NCBI GenBank assembly: GCA_034620365.1
Contig: JAQGEQ010000084.1
Span: 682,001 to 746,000 of the forward strand
Reading direction: 5' to 3'
Length of the DNA: 64,000 nt
DNA from: Pegea sp. RAD2-039
Lineage: Eukaryota; Chordata; Thaliacea; Salpida; Salpidae
Positions 39,711 to 51,906 of this stretch are shown piece after piece. Under the pieces are notes generated by a model, which ran no database searches, had not been told where the DNA came from, and worked only from the letters and a program-made list of their open reading frames with translations. Within the stretch, counting starts at the first letter, position 1. Each line of letters starts with the position of its first letter. The translations under genes and the position numbers were made by a program.

Positions 39711-42302
39711 GGCTGAGGCATATGATAATGTTATAATGTATTTTAAACTTATAAACATTTTTAATTTACTTGTTTTATTTTATTGCATTTTGTAATTACT
39801 ACTTATATGTCATAAACAACTATTCTTTATTTTAGGTTATTTAATTAATGGATTACTTTAATAAAGTTAGAAAATCCTTAAGAATGTTTTCTTGAAAAGA
39901 TTTTTTAACTTCAAGTTCAAATTGAACTGTTGTAAAAATTGAATTTAAAAACAATAGAAGTCAAAGTATTTTATTAAAGGTCTCATCTGAATAAAGATAA
40001 TTTAAGAATCAAGGCAAAAAAATTGTTTGTCAGTTTTGTTTTTTAGCTCATTAGTTTTATCACTAATTAATTTGTTTTTATTTTGTAAAACTAGTTAACA
40101 TCTTTTAAAATTCTTTAGTTCGTTTTTGTTATGATTTAAAGATTTTAACAAAAATATCATAACATTGTGTATTTTTATGCTTTTACACAACTTACCGTTT
40201 TTGACTGTATTCATTTTTTGAGATAGTTTAATGAAAAGAAAAATTATTAATAAATTGTGTTGCATCCAAAATTTGACATTCAAATATTTTTTGTTTAATG
40301 AAAATTTGTCATTATATTAACAAAAATTATTTGTTTTTAGCTTTCTTTGAAAATCTTACCTTTGAATAATCAAGAGACAAATTAAATAATGTTCACTAAT
40401 TTAGCAGCATTTTTACAGTCTTTAAATAACTGTCATAAAAATATTAAAGTTAAAAAGGATAAAATTAACGTGAAAGTAAATTATTAATTAAATTTTAGAG
40501 ATTAAAAGATCATTAGTCTTAAGGTATTGTACTAAAATGTCCATTTTATTTTAGAATTATATAAAAAAAAAATTAAAGAAATTTTATTACACAAAGTTTA
40601 TCTAAGGTTTTCATTGAGATTTATTAACTGAAATACACGATGTAAGTTACATCTGAAGTAACTAAATGTTGATAGAAAGCTTATGTGCAAATATAGATAT
40701 TTTTATTCAAGAACCGGATATACATTAGCCACAAAAAATCACTTTTAATAAGCTTGCTTCGTAATGCTTAAACAATTGTACTTTTTTTAATAAATAAAAA
40801 GTAATCGAATCATTTTAGAATTAATTACTGCAATAATGTGTATGTATAACTTGTTTATGATTTACAATGTATAACTTTTATTTAGAAATAATACAATATC
40901 TCAAAGAAGATTACTAGAAAAAAATGTTAACTGATTAGAAAATTTATTTATAAATGTTATGAAAAAAAAGTTTCAAAATACTTGATTTAATCGAAAAGTT
41001 TTCAAAAAACAAGCCACAAAAGTAAACTTCATAATCTATTTTTCTTAATAATGTATGTCTTATTTTACATCAGTAGACTAATTATTTGTTATTTTGGAAT
41101 AAAAAGTAGAAATGAAAATTACAAAAGTTCTAAATGCATTAAACATTCTAGAAAGTGAATTGAACTTTTTATAACCTGTAATTATTTAAAATTGATAATA
41201 CACTTTTAAAATTTTTTAAGGTAATCTTGGTTTAACAGTGTTAGTTCAAAATAAACTGCTTTTAATATATTATACAAATAAATTGCAAAAAAAAATTAAA
41301 ATCTAGATGTAAAAGGTAGTGAGCTTAGTAAAGTAAATCAATAATATTAATTATTTACATTTTAATGTTCATTGTAGAAAAATATGCCTGGCATAAGATT
41401 TAGAAACAAACTAATTGTTCTAAAATTTAATTAATGAGTAAAACGCAAAGCTAACTCGTTTTAAAGATTTAAGTGATTTCCATTTACACCAATTTTCAAA
41501 CGTTTTATACATTCGAAGTGAAAACGTTATCATTAGTCATCTTTTTAATTGGCTTTTCAGTTAGGCTGATCAACAATAGATGGTGGTTTGTAGAAATGTA
41601 AATTGAATTGTGGCCAAAACAAACTATTCTTCTATATTCTAGGAATAAACATTATTTTTTACTAAATTACCTAGCTAAAAAGTTTATTCGAAGATTATTT
41701 TGTTTCAAGTAAATTGTGAAACATTATTAAAAGTTAAATTACAAAAAAGAAGTCAAACAGATGTTTTTAATAACAATTTAGTTAATTTTTACTCTGTTAA
41801 AATTGACCAAGATAAAACCAAATTAATTAAATTTTAACGAATTTCATGAAAAATATTTCAAATAATTATTTCAGAAATCATTCGTTTGTAAACATAAGCA
41901 TTAAACCAAATGAAATGTCCTTTTGTTAGAAAAAAGCATTTGACAGTAGGTGGGGCTACTTTAAACGTTGTATTTCCTGTCGAGGTTTAAGTTATTGCAA
42001 ATTTGTCTCTTTTTTAAGTGCTTCCTTTCAAAAAAAAGTAAATTTTGATTTATTTTCAAAGCTAACACCAAAAAAAAAAGAAGCGACAAATAAAAGTTGA
42101 AGAAAATTAAGGAAAGTACAATCAAATAAATAAAGATCTTTTCTACTTTCAAGGAATTCAATGTCTAAAGATGTCATTTAAAAAGTTCAAATCATTCCCT
42201 ACATGAAACTTTTTGCTGTCATCAATTTTTGTTCGTTCAAAATGGAAATAAAAACAACAAATAACAGTGCTGGAGTGGTTTCAAGTGGACTTCTCGGCTC
42301 GA
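39711..42302. other. AT-rich intergenic region between tRNA-Gln and TBC1D25
   Basis: About 2.6 kb of AT-rich DNA. Short frames on both strands (for example 40095-40283 and 41961-42161) are low-complexity and without domains. I see nothing further. Confidence 0.5.
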
Positions 42303-45300
42303 TTAGCTGTTGTTCGTTTTAAGATATTCACAAAAATACTTCATCGCTTTTGATAAGATCTTCCGGGGCGAATGAGATCTCGCTGCCTTCGAAAAATGCA
42401 TCGCTAACTCTTCGTAACCAGAAGAAGATCTATCATCTTTCAGAAGAACCGATCTTTCTTCTATAAGAAGTGCGAGAGCTACAAAGAGAAGAAAGGGATG
42501 TCCGTATCCAAGATCTTGTGGTGAAGGAAGATCTTGAATAATAAGGAGCTTAGGATCAGAATTAAGGAGAGGACTTTTCATTCGATAAGTGATTCCTTCC
42601 TCATCTTCTTCTGAAAGAGAGTCTTCAAATTTGCTCTCAGATGGTTGAATGTCTTTTAACAAAGATGTAAAATCATTTCGAAGAAATTCAAAAGATCCTG
42701 GCTCCGAAGATCTGCATCCTTCTTTTTTCTCATTATCCTTCTTGTTTATTTTGTGTCTTGGTTTCAAAAGATTAGTTGGTTGCTTAGAAACTTGTGAACT
42801 AACAGAAAAGTCTTCCAAAAGAAGGTCATGGGCCGGAGGTTGAGGAGGGAGTGAACTCCACATCACCTGAAAAACAACGAGTTAAAACTTCGAGTGAGAT
42901 TACATCTGTTGCCAGGACAACCTCAGACATGATTATGGCGTCATCAAAAGAAAATTCTCGCTTCATTTCGAGAACTAACCAACGATAGCAGAAGAACATG
43001 TTGTCAGCTCCTAGAGATTTGAAGTAAGCAAAGAGTTGAGGATCAAAGCACTCGACCAGCATCGCTAAGTGCTAAAAAGTGCAAGAAGCAATTAGCGTGG
43101 ATTTGAAAAAGGTGCTGAGAGGTGTGCTACTTGAAATTTAGTTGAAAGAGCGACACCATCCAATGAAAAGTTGTGATGTAATCGTTCCATGATAGCGCAG
43201 AAACATATATAAGTTTGAGCTTCGTTGTCCATGACAACAGAGATCAAAGAAGCGATGTCACTCATACCTGGACAAGTTTGTAGATTAAAGAGTTTTTGAG
43301 AGAACTTGTTGATACAAGCGAACAAAAGCAGTTTACCTTGACAATAGGCAGTTTGAGGGTGGGTTAGTGCGTACGTGGTTAGAATATTAAGAAGTGAAAT
43401 ACTGTGAGGGTTGTCGTCAGCTCCATCATAATATCGGTGTGTTCTGCACAAAAATCAATAAAATGTCAACATGTAAGCCTGCTTCATATGTAAAAAAAAG
43501 TTTTTTCAAACCTGTCTGTTCTCACAACGTCTTTCCAAATCATACTTGAAGCTTGTTTCACGCACAAGTCGTCCGCTTTTGCTTGCCACTTTGTTCTTAG
43601 TTTGCTGTATTCATCTGAAATTCATCATAAAAGAAAAAAGCCAGAAAAGTTCAAATGAACTTTCTCATACTTATATTTACTCGACATTTGCTATTTACTG
43701 AACAGAAGAAATTTATAACCTGATTTTTGTTTGATGTATGATAATCTTTCCTCTCCAGTAAGATCAGATGGAAAAACGTTTAAAAGAATCCTCCAAACAA
43801 CTTTTCTCAACGAAGGATCAATACCTCCGTGATAAATTCTCAATCTCAGCTCTTCACATCGGATCAATCTTCCGTCTTGATCAAGATAACTTCGAAACTC
43901 TTCATCATCTGTTTTCAAAGTTCGATTATTTTTGATAATTTTCCACAAAGATGTTCTTAATCTAAAAACTTCAAGACTACCGAGAGGTGGTTTATGTGGA
44001 AAGATGCAGGCGTCTCCTTGAAACAGTTGCTGGTTGCCCCAAATAGTTAACTTGTTGAAAGCTCCTCCAAGTTTATCTGTCCAGCTTTTCTGGATTGTCT
44101 GTATGTCCCAAATCCCCCTTCTATCAAAAACATCTTTACTTTAAATCACAAACTTTCTAATCAGTTTCACTTGTTCTTTGATTGAAAAATATTTGTGAAT
44201 CCTTTGTTTTCACTTAAGTCATTAAATTCATCAGGATTTGATAAATCCACTTCACTAATCTTTGAGATTAACCCTTTCTGGTGAGGTTCTGCATCTAGCT
44301 GTTGAATAAATCAAAAAATAATAATCTTTCAAAAAACTTATTGACTAAACTCTCTTTACTTTTAATTTTAAGTGGGGTTCAGAAGATGTTAGAAAAGCAG
44401 CATCTAAATCCCAATCTGTAAGCATAGGAAGAAAAAGTTTTTCTCCAATATCATCCCGACATAGATAAGTGATTTGAAAAGAACTAAAAAATGATAAAAA
44501 AATATTTTCATTAAAAAAAGAATATTGGAAAAAACTAAATCAATGCATTGACAATAGAAAAAGTGATAAAAAAAGACTAAAAATTATTGATTATAATATT
44601 TTGGAAAAAATAAAGAAATAAAATACTTTCTAAGGCTAAATGCTTGAATAAGAATTTGTTGAAGATCAGCATATGATGTCAGATGAGGATCAACAGAGAA
44701 AGATTTTGTCTCAGGATTAAAGTAGCCTGCATATTTCTAAAATAAATAAAGTTTAGATGGTAATGTATGTGATTTGTTAAAAAAATAAATAATTCTTATT
44801 GTTTTATGGCAATAATTTCAGTAAAAGATTATCTTTGTCAAAATGTAAGAAGTACTTTCATATACATCAAAATTAAGATGAACAAATATAGTTTAAATTA
44901 AAGGATAATTTAAGTAAATCAAATAATACTAAAATATCAAGATAAATTTGACTGTTTTGAACAGGATTTATATATAATTTCAAATTTTTTAAAACTTTTA
45001 ATAAAAACTATTCTTTTTTGTTTATAACAATTTTAAAAATAAGATTTTTTTTGTTAAATTTACTGCATCGTTTTGAGTATACCTTGATTTACATCTTAAG
45101 AAGAAACACATCACACATTAATTGATTACATTAAGTAACTAACTCTTTAGCTTTATTTGACCAAGTAATTGGCCTCAGACCTTTTGCTTAAGGCTTCTCA
45201 AATAACTTTCAAGGCAAACTTCTTAAGACTTTGCTAAAATTTACACCTTAATAATGTTAATTAAATTGAATATCATCACACAAGTTTATCAAGTACTGCC

Positions 45301-45644
45301 ATCAAAGCATCTTATTATTGAACTTAAGTAAGATTTCGCTTTTAAAAGTTAAATAATGTTACATGAAACTCTTTCAAAACTATTCGTACTAAAAACAGTG
45401 GAAAATAATATTTACAAAAATTAAATATATAGAAAATTAATTAGAGATGCAATAAACTAAAAGTTATCAAATATTTGATAAAAAAAATTGTTTTGATTGA
45501 ATAATTATGATGCAGCTACAAGAAAAAACTTGTGATTAAAAGTGAAATTTCATAAAATAAGAACAAAAGCATTTAATTCACCTTAACTTTGATTTTTATG
45601 ACATCTTTGATTTCACTAGAGCGGTAAATTGTATGATTATTCAT
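42303..45644 (-). CDS. TBC1D25: TBC1 domain family member 25 (Rab GTPase-activating protein), 10 exons
   Basis: Exons in transcript order: 45582-45644, 44627-44736, 44360-44483, 44171-44298, 43720-44120, 43512-43614, 43337-43443, 43131-43267, 42922-43071, 42303-42866. They join to 628 residues (human 688). TBC1D25 (OATL1) is a GAP, reported for Rab33B, bound to autophagosomes through Atg8 proteins. The N-terminal ubiquitin-like part shows SFSVDPHLTSYADLQQIL and a DWDLDAAF block. The TBC domain has IYHGGIDPSLRKVVWR, the arginine-finger context WKDVVRTDR and the glutamine-finger YCQGMSD (about residues 303-348), then FFCYRWLVLEMKREFSFDDA and WSSLPP. The C-terminus has HPFLLFVALALL and YEELAMHF. 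The first coding exon (21 codons) is separated by an 845-base AT-rich intron and was placed by homology and phase, so it is less certain. Confidence 0.93.
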
Positions 45645-48600
45645 TAGTTTTAATTACAACTAAATCATTTCTAATTAAGTTCACTTAGTACCATTTGCTT
45701 AACAGATTGTAAATAAAAAGTTAAAGGGGAAAGTTTTTCTAAAATGGCTTTATTCTCAGAATGAATATTACAATTTATATTGAATTACAAAATGTCACTT
45801 GTAATAAAATATTTATTAGCTCATAAACTTATTTTAATTTCTTGCAATATTCGAAATCATACTAAATATCTTTTTATTAATGTTTTCTTTACTTAAGCTT
45901 GATTATTATATTTAAATAAAGTTTTGGTGCATTTGATATAAAACTAATAAGCCACGTTATCACACTGTTACATTATTGGTAAGTTTACTGGTTAAAAAAA
46001 ACTTAACTATACCAATAAAGTTAATCACATACTGATAATAAGGTCTGCTTTAGCTGAGAATTTCCTGCTGGATGTGATATAAGTGATGATGTTAATCACA
46101 AAAATAATTAAATAATTGGTAATCAAAAGTTACGTACTCAAGAAACTACTTTACTGTAAATTAAAAATGTTTATAAGTTGATACTAACGGAAATTCGTTA
46201 ATTTATAGAAGCAGCTTAAATGTTTTTAGAATAAAAAGTCAAGTAACGTATTGTAACAACAATATATTGATGACAATTAGCTTGGATATCTTTAAGCAGT
46301 ATTCATCCAATAGATTATCATTATCATAAACCTTTGACACTTCAACAATGAATATTTAATTCGTAGTTTTATGGCATTAGACACATTAAATAAAATAAAA
46401 ATACCAAATCTTAACATAAATTTGAACTTTTTTTCTCAAAAAGTAAAAAGTAATAATAAGAAATATTAATGATCAAAAAAGTTGCTTATGTTAAGCAGAC
46501 ATTTTTAAACATTTTAAAAGCAGACCTTTAAAGAAAGGTTTTGCCTGAATGCATTTTGAAGTCTAATTAAGAAACTATATAATGCTAATTTTGAAAATCG
46601 TTAAAAACATGTTAAAACAATTATAAAAAGCCACTGGGTGAAGATTTTATGCTAGTCTGTGTCTCTCTAAGAATTCATAGACTACAATATTAAAACCCAG
46701 GGTTTAAAAAATTATCTCTTTTGTCTAACAAGTGGAAATACAACTTAAAGCAACTTAAATCTAACTACAATCGTGTGTTAATTTCATGGTCAGTTCACAT
46801 TTTTAAAAGTAAGTTGATACATGGTAAATAAAACAAGTAACCAATTAAACAAATTTTGATTATATTCCGACAGCTGATTTTAAATAAGATGATTAAAACT
46901 AATATAAAATTGAGATATATGTAGGATTTTTGTAATATTTCAGGCTTTATAGTCTGATACTAATAATCTAAAACTTATATCAGCGACCACCAGAAAGTTT
47001 TTGATTCACAGATAAAACTTACTTATCGTATGACCATGCTTGTTCAAATCAACTAAATATGTACATTCAAATGACGAAAAACTTATAACTTATAACTCCA
47101 GTTTGTTTGTTTTTGTAAAAATTGAGCTTGCTTGGATACAATTAAAAATGTAGCAGTTTGCACTTTTATGAATGAAATAAAACAGATTTCTCTAATTGCT
47201 TAGAGATTTCATAGGAGACTGTTGTAGTTCTACTTTAACTTAAATAGAAAACATAAAACAAACCAATTTTAATGTTAAGCAATGATATAGGCCTTAAGTT
47301 CATAAGATTTAATAAGTTTTGTAGTTACTATTATACAGGTACTAAAGTTTTTATTTTTGATATTGTGAAAGTATTTCTTTAATAGAAGGTTTTATTATCT
47401 TCATAGTTAAATGGAACATTCAATATTTGTTTATATTATAAAATGTAGTTTGAGTCAATCAAAAAGCTTAATAGTCTGAAAAATGTTTGCTTTGCTATCT
47501 ATGAATGTTGAATATTAAACTAGGACTCGCTTAATAAATTTGTATTTGTTTCAACCCCTGTAATTGTAAATTTACGACCACAAAATTTGTAGTGTCCAAC
47601 TTAAATTTGAGACTGTGTATGTAAATGTAACTCCAAGGATATTTTTATTGTTTGATTATTTGAATTCTCTTAAATGTTGTGATGTAGAATAATTTTTGTT
47701 TACAATTTGTACAAGAAAAGCTCGTGTTTTCTTATTTTTATACTCCGGAAACAATCCTAGCTATTGAATTCATAGCATTTAAATTCTTACTGAAAAGTGT
47801 TTTTATTTTTTTTCCTTTTTTCATTTTGCTTTTCTATAAATTTAATTTTTCCTTTAGATAGATGATTAATGTTTAAGAATTTAGTTGTTAGATTAAAGAT
47901 AAAATTATTTCTTCTTTTAACACTTTTTCTGCATTATATTGTATTTGTTTATGTAATTTGTTTGTTTATTCATGTAGGTTCTTATAATTTTAAGTCTCAA
48001 GTAAGTTTTTATGAAAAGATTTATATGCTGGCAGCTTTATGTTTGATTCAATTAGATTTGTTTATTACTATGAAGAAAATTTACTGAATTTTGTTACATT
48101 TTTATGATGCTGTAAACATTTGTTTATGACTCACATGTTAAAGTAAATTACACAAATTTTAAGGTAGATTGAAAGTTTTTGTTATTATAATTTTGTCTAA
48201 TAATATCTAAAGTAGAAATATTTTGGTTTTTTATGTTTAAAATCACATTTTTTATATCTTTTTATCTTAACAAAATATAAACCCCACTGAAAATGCTTAT
48301 TGATGAAGGTAACTTTAAATTGTTTTATTTAATTATTTTGGTTATAACCTATTCATGAAATCATCAAAAAATATGAATATATTTTCATGTAGTATTAATA
48401 ATATAATATTTAAAATATTTCTTCTTATTTATTTAATTTATCTATTTGGTAGAACAAGTTAATTAAAGCTATAAAAGGATTAACTTTTAGCTAAGCAGTC
48501 TTATCTGAGATCAATATCAAGTAAATTACTTTTTATACATTTCTATTTATATAAATTAAAATTTATTTCTTTAAGATAGTTTAAATTGTTTAAATTATCT

Positions 48601-49675
48601 TATTGCTTTTAACTTATCAATATAAGATTTTAAATTTATAAAGATTGTTAAATATTTTGATTTGATATAAGTTAGGTAATCAATATTTTGGAAAATATTT
48701 TGATGCTGTTTATAAATTAAAAATATTTATATGATTTTTTTATTTAAAAAAATGTTTATTGTTATCTTTTTAAAATTTCATAAGTTGGTTTGTGAAGCTA
48801 AATAGATTCTTTAATAAATAATAAGATGATATCTTTACTACACCCACATAGTTTGAATGTGATTTACTGATAAGGCTCTAAAACAATAAAAAAAATTATA
48901 AATAAGTAAAAAGTTTGGAAACTAATTAGGTAGTGTTTTTAGATGTATGCTTTATATATTTTTTATGAACTTTGTATTATTTTTTGTTATTTTTGTTTTT
49001 AAAAAACATAATTACATTTTGTTCAAATAGTTTTAAGTTGAATTTTTAAACTTTATTCAAATGGTCAATTCTTTTTAAAATAACTTCACCTTAACCTGGT
49101 GGCTTATACTCTCCAAAAACTCTATAAATTTTGTAATTTTTAGAAGTTAGTTTTATTATTTCATGAAAAAAATAGTTCTATGTTGTAAACTTTTTCATTC
49201 AATTATTATTTTTAGAAATTTGATTAATTAGACTAAAATTACTTGTAAGATATAAATAACTTGAAGAAACAAATTTGTATTTCTTTACTTTTACAAATTT
49301 TAAGTATTTTTTCTTAATTATTGTGTGAAATAGTTCTGTAAAAAGTTATTATTCTATATATTATTATTTATTTTATTATACTTTTATATAGATCAAATTT
49401 ATGTCTCTAAATTATAATTGTAACTTAGTCATATATTTTTTAGAATCTATTTAGCTTTTTTAAAGAACTTTCTCGTTCTTTAGTTTAATAATGGCTCTAA
49501 TTTTATAAAACTGATAGAATATTCTTTATATTTGGTAACATTGATTGTCATAGTATGCAATAACAATTGCACAAAATTGTTTATATGTAGTATAATTAAT
49601 TTTTAATGATTGAATACCTAACTAACTAAAAATATGTTATTTTATGTAATGTAGAACCTTGAAAGTCAGTTAAAA
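45645..49675. other. AT-rich divergent region between TBC1D25 and SNX17
   Basis: Four kilobases of strongly AT-rich sequence that should hold both promoters. A hydrophobic frame of 72 codons at 47869-48087 is compositionally explained by T-rich DNA and is not called. A TAATGTAG acceptor-like site ends near 49654, about 20 bases before the SNX17 start, suggesting a 5' UTR intron or trans-splice site. Confidence 0.5.
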
Positions 49676-51130
49676 ATGCATTTTTCTATTCCCCTGGTAC
49701 AAGAGTTGGTAGATGGCATTGGTACAGCGTATCAAGCTTTTGATGTACATATCAATGGTGCTTTGCATTGTGTTGTAAGATACAGTCAGCTACATGGAAT
49801 GAATGAGCAACTTAAACAGGAATTTGATTATAATATACTTCCAAGTTTTCCTAGAAAACATATTTTTACTTTAAAAGGAGATAGCCTTGAAGATCGTCGC
49901 TTACAATTAGAAGAATATTTGCAAGAAATTAGTCAAAATGAATCATTGCTCCATAGCCCAGTATTTACCAGTTTCTTGCAAAAAGCACAACAAGAAACTA
50001 GATTAGAACAATCTGTTTCAACTAACTTAGATGTTTATCTGATGAATAATTCAAAAGTTTCAATCAACATCAACTCTACGGACCAAACTGAAGACGTTCA
50101 AGAAAACCTTCTTCACGCTATCGGATTACATGAAGATCTTGTTTATTACTTTGGTCTCTTTTTAGTTGAGTATGATGTGGAAAATGATAGAATTATTTTA
50201 GTTCGTCAATTACAGGATTTTGAATGTCCTTATATATCACTCAAGTATTTGAAAGATAGAGGCAATTACCGAATCGTACTTAGAAAAAGTTTTTGGGACC
50301 CGTCATATGATGCAATGATTCTACATGACTCTGTTGCAGTTAATCTACTCCACGTGCAGGCTGAAAAAGATTTAAAAATGGGCTGGTTTAATTGCAATAA
50401 AACTGTCAAGAAACAGTTAAATGCTTTAACTAAAAAAGGTTCAAAGTATGAATATCTACAGTTGTGTCAAACCTTGCAAAAGTATGGTTATGTGCAGTTT
50501 GAAAAATGTGTGAGCGATTATCCTTCAAATAAAACTCGTGTTGCTGTTTCCATCGGTGGCAATGAAATTCGTTTTAAGTATCAGAACAACAAGTGTACAA
50601 ATGACGAGGCTACATTTCAAGTTACAAGAATTAAAAGCTGGAAAATTTCATCAAAACATTCATCAAGTAATCAGGGAGTTGTTAAAGATGACAAGCTACA
50701 ACTTAGTTTTGAGTACCTTGCTGACAAAGATAACTTAAAATGGATATCTTTATGGAGTAACCAAGCAATTGTTATCAGTATGTGCATCAAATCAATGGTT
50801 AACGAAATTTTAGCAAAACAAAAACAAAATAAAATAAAAAAACCATCTGATAGAGCTTCTAGAAAGCATTATGATTATAAATTACGAGACGAGACTATGT
50901 CCAAGTTATTTCAAAGCCCACTAGCAAGTGAAGCTTGTGAAGATTCTGTTAGCAAGGATAGTGTGACTAGAAGATTTAGTAAAAAATTGAAAAAAGTCAA
51001 TCGTAAATCTAAAACATTTCGGAAAAGTACTGGTGGAAACTCAAGTGATTCAGACGAGTTTTTGTTGTTAAATGCTCACCCTATCGCCGAGAGTTCAACC
51101 TTCTATAGTATAGGGGAGGACGATTTGTAA
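49676..51130 (+). CDS. SNX17: Sorting nexin 17, single uninterrupted coding exon
   Basis: 484 residues (human 470) in one exon. SNX17 is a PX-FERM sorting nexin that binds NPxY/NxxY motifs of integrins and LDL-receptor relatives on early endosomes and, with Commander/retriever, returns them to the surface. Seen: an N-terminus MHFSIP as in the family; a PX domain over residues 1-108 with the phosphoinositide-binding RYSQL motif (R35, Y36) and the FPRKHIF loop, ending in FLQKAQQET; then an atypical FERM module to about residue 395; and a serine- and lysine-rich tail ending in acidic residues (EDDL), the end bound by retriever in vertebrates. No introns interrupt the coding region, unlike most neighbours. 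SNX31 or SNX27 fit less well: there is no PDZ domain, and the length and N-terminus favour SNX17. Confidence 0.95.
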   Translation: MHFSIPLVQELVDGIGTAYQAFDVHINGALHCVVRYSQLHGMNEQLKQEFDYNILPSFPRKHIFTLKGDSLEDRRLQLEEYLQEISQNESLLHSPVFTSFLQKAQQETRLEQSVSTNLDVYLMNNSKVSININSTDQTEDVQENLLHAIGLHEDLVYYFGLFLVEYDVENDRIILVRQLQDFECPYISLKYLKDRGNYRIVLRKSFWDPSYDAMILHDSVAVNLLHVQAEKDLKMGWFNCNKTVKKQLNALTKKGSKYEYLQLCQTLQKYGYVQFEKCVSDYPSNKTRVAVSIGGNEIRFKYQNNKCTNDEATFQVTRIKSWKISSKHSSSNQGVVKDDKLQLSFEYLADKDNLKWISLWSNQAIVISMCIKSMVNEILAKQKQNKIKKPSDRASRKHYDYKLRDETMSKLFQSPLASEACEDSVSKDSVTRRFSKKLKKVNRKSKTFRKSTGGNSSDSDEFLLLNAHPIAESSTFYSIGEDDL

Positions 51131-51906
51131 AAAATGGTTTTATTTTCAACCTACTTCAGCTTTTTGAGTCAGGTTCGACTGTTTTTGGTTTGATAAAGCT
51201 GCTTTAAGCACCACTGTATCAGAAACCATAGAAATATGTTTGTACTTAATTATTCAGATTTTCATTGTTGCAACTTTTGGTTTATTATCTGTAAAGTTTC
51301 ATTAAATTTGATCATAGATATTTTTGAGAAGAAAAATTACTTTTTGCCAACTTGAAACATGTCTTTGTGTATGATTATCAACAATTCTGTATAATTGTTA
51401 GATATATTAATAAGTTTTTGTTGAAACTATCATATTTTTATCATTCTTCTGATAGTAATTTTTCATCTGTATTATGAACTGTTTTTTAAATCTTAATGTC
51501 AGTCTCATAAGTTGCCTTTTTTAAATGGACATTTGTGGTTTAGTATACTGTTCAACTTACCTAGCATTATTAAGTATCTTTTTCATTCACTTTCTAACTA
51601 ATTTTTAGAACTTTCATTGTATCTATAAATTTTTTCTAAGAAAGTCGTGCACAGTGCTGCTAAATCAAAAATACAAAACTTTTATTTCCATTAAGGTCTT
51701 ATTATATAAACTTTATTCATTCTAAACAAACAAACTTGTTTTTTTTTGTTTATGATTCAGTAACTAGGAACTGTAATTATCTTACTTTTTTGTAATTTTA
51801 TTGCTTTTAAAGCCATCATCTTATCTTGACTTGGTATGTACTTTTACTTGGTTGAAATAAGCACTAAAAATAATGTTTTTTTTTATTTTATAGTAATTTC
51901 GATTTT
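51131..51906. other. Intergenic region between SNX17 and MED12
   Basis: It contains the SNX17 3' UTR and the MED12 5' flank in the same orientation. An acceptor-like TTTTATTTTATAG ends about 13 bases before the MED12 start. Nothing else is supported. Confidence 0.45.

Noticed and set aside
47869..48087. Small hydrophobic protein of 72 residues
   Set aside because: Leucine, phenylalanine and isoleucine runs are expected from T-rich DNA. There is no homology, splice context or conserved start.
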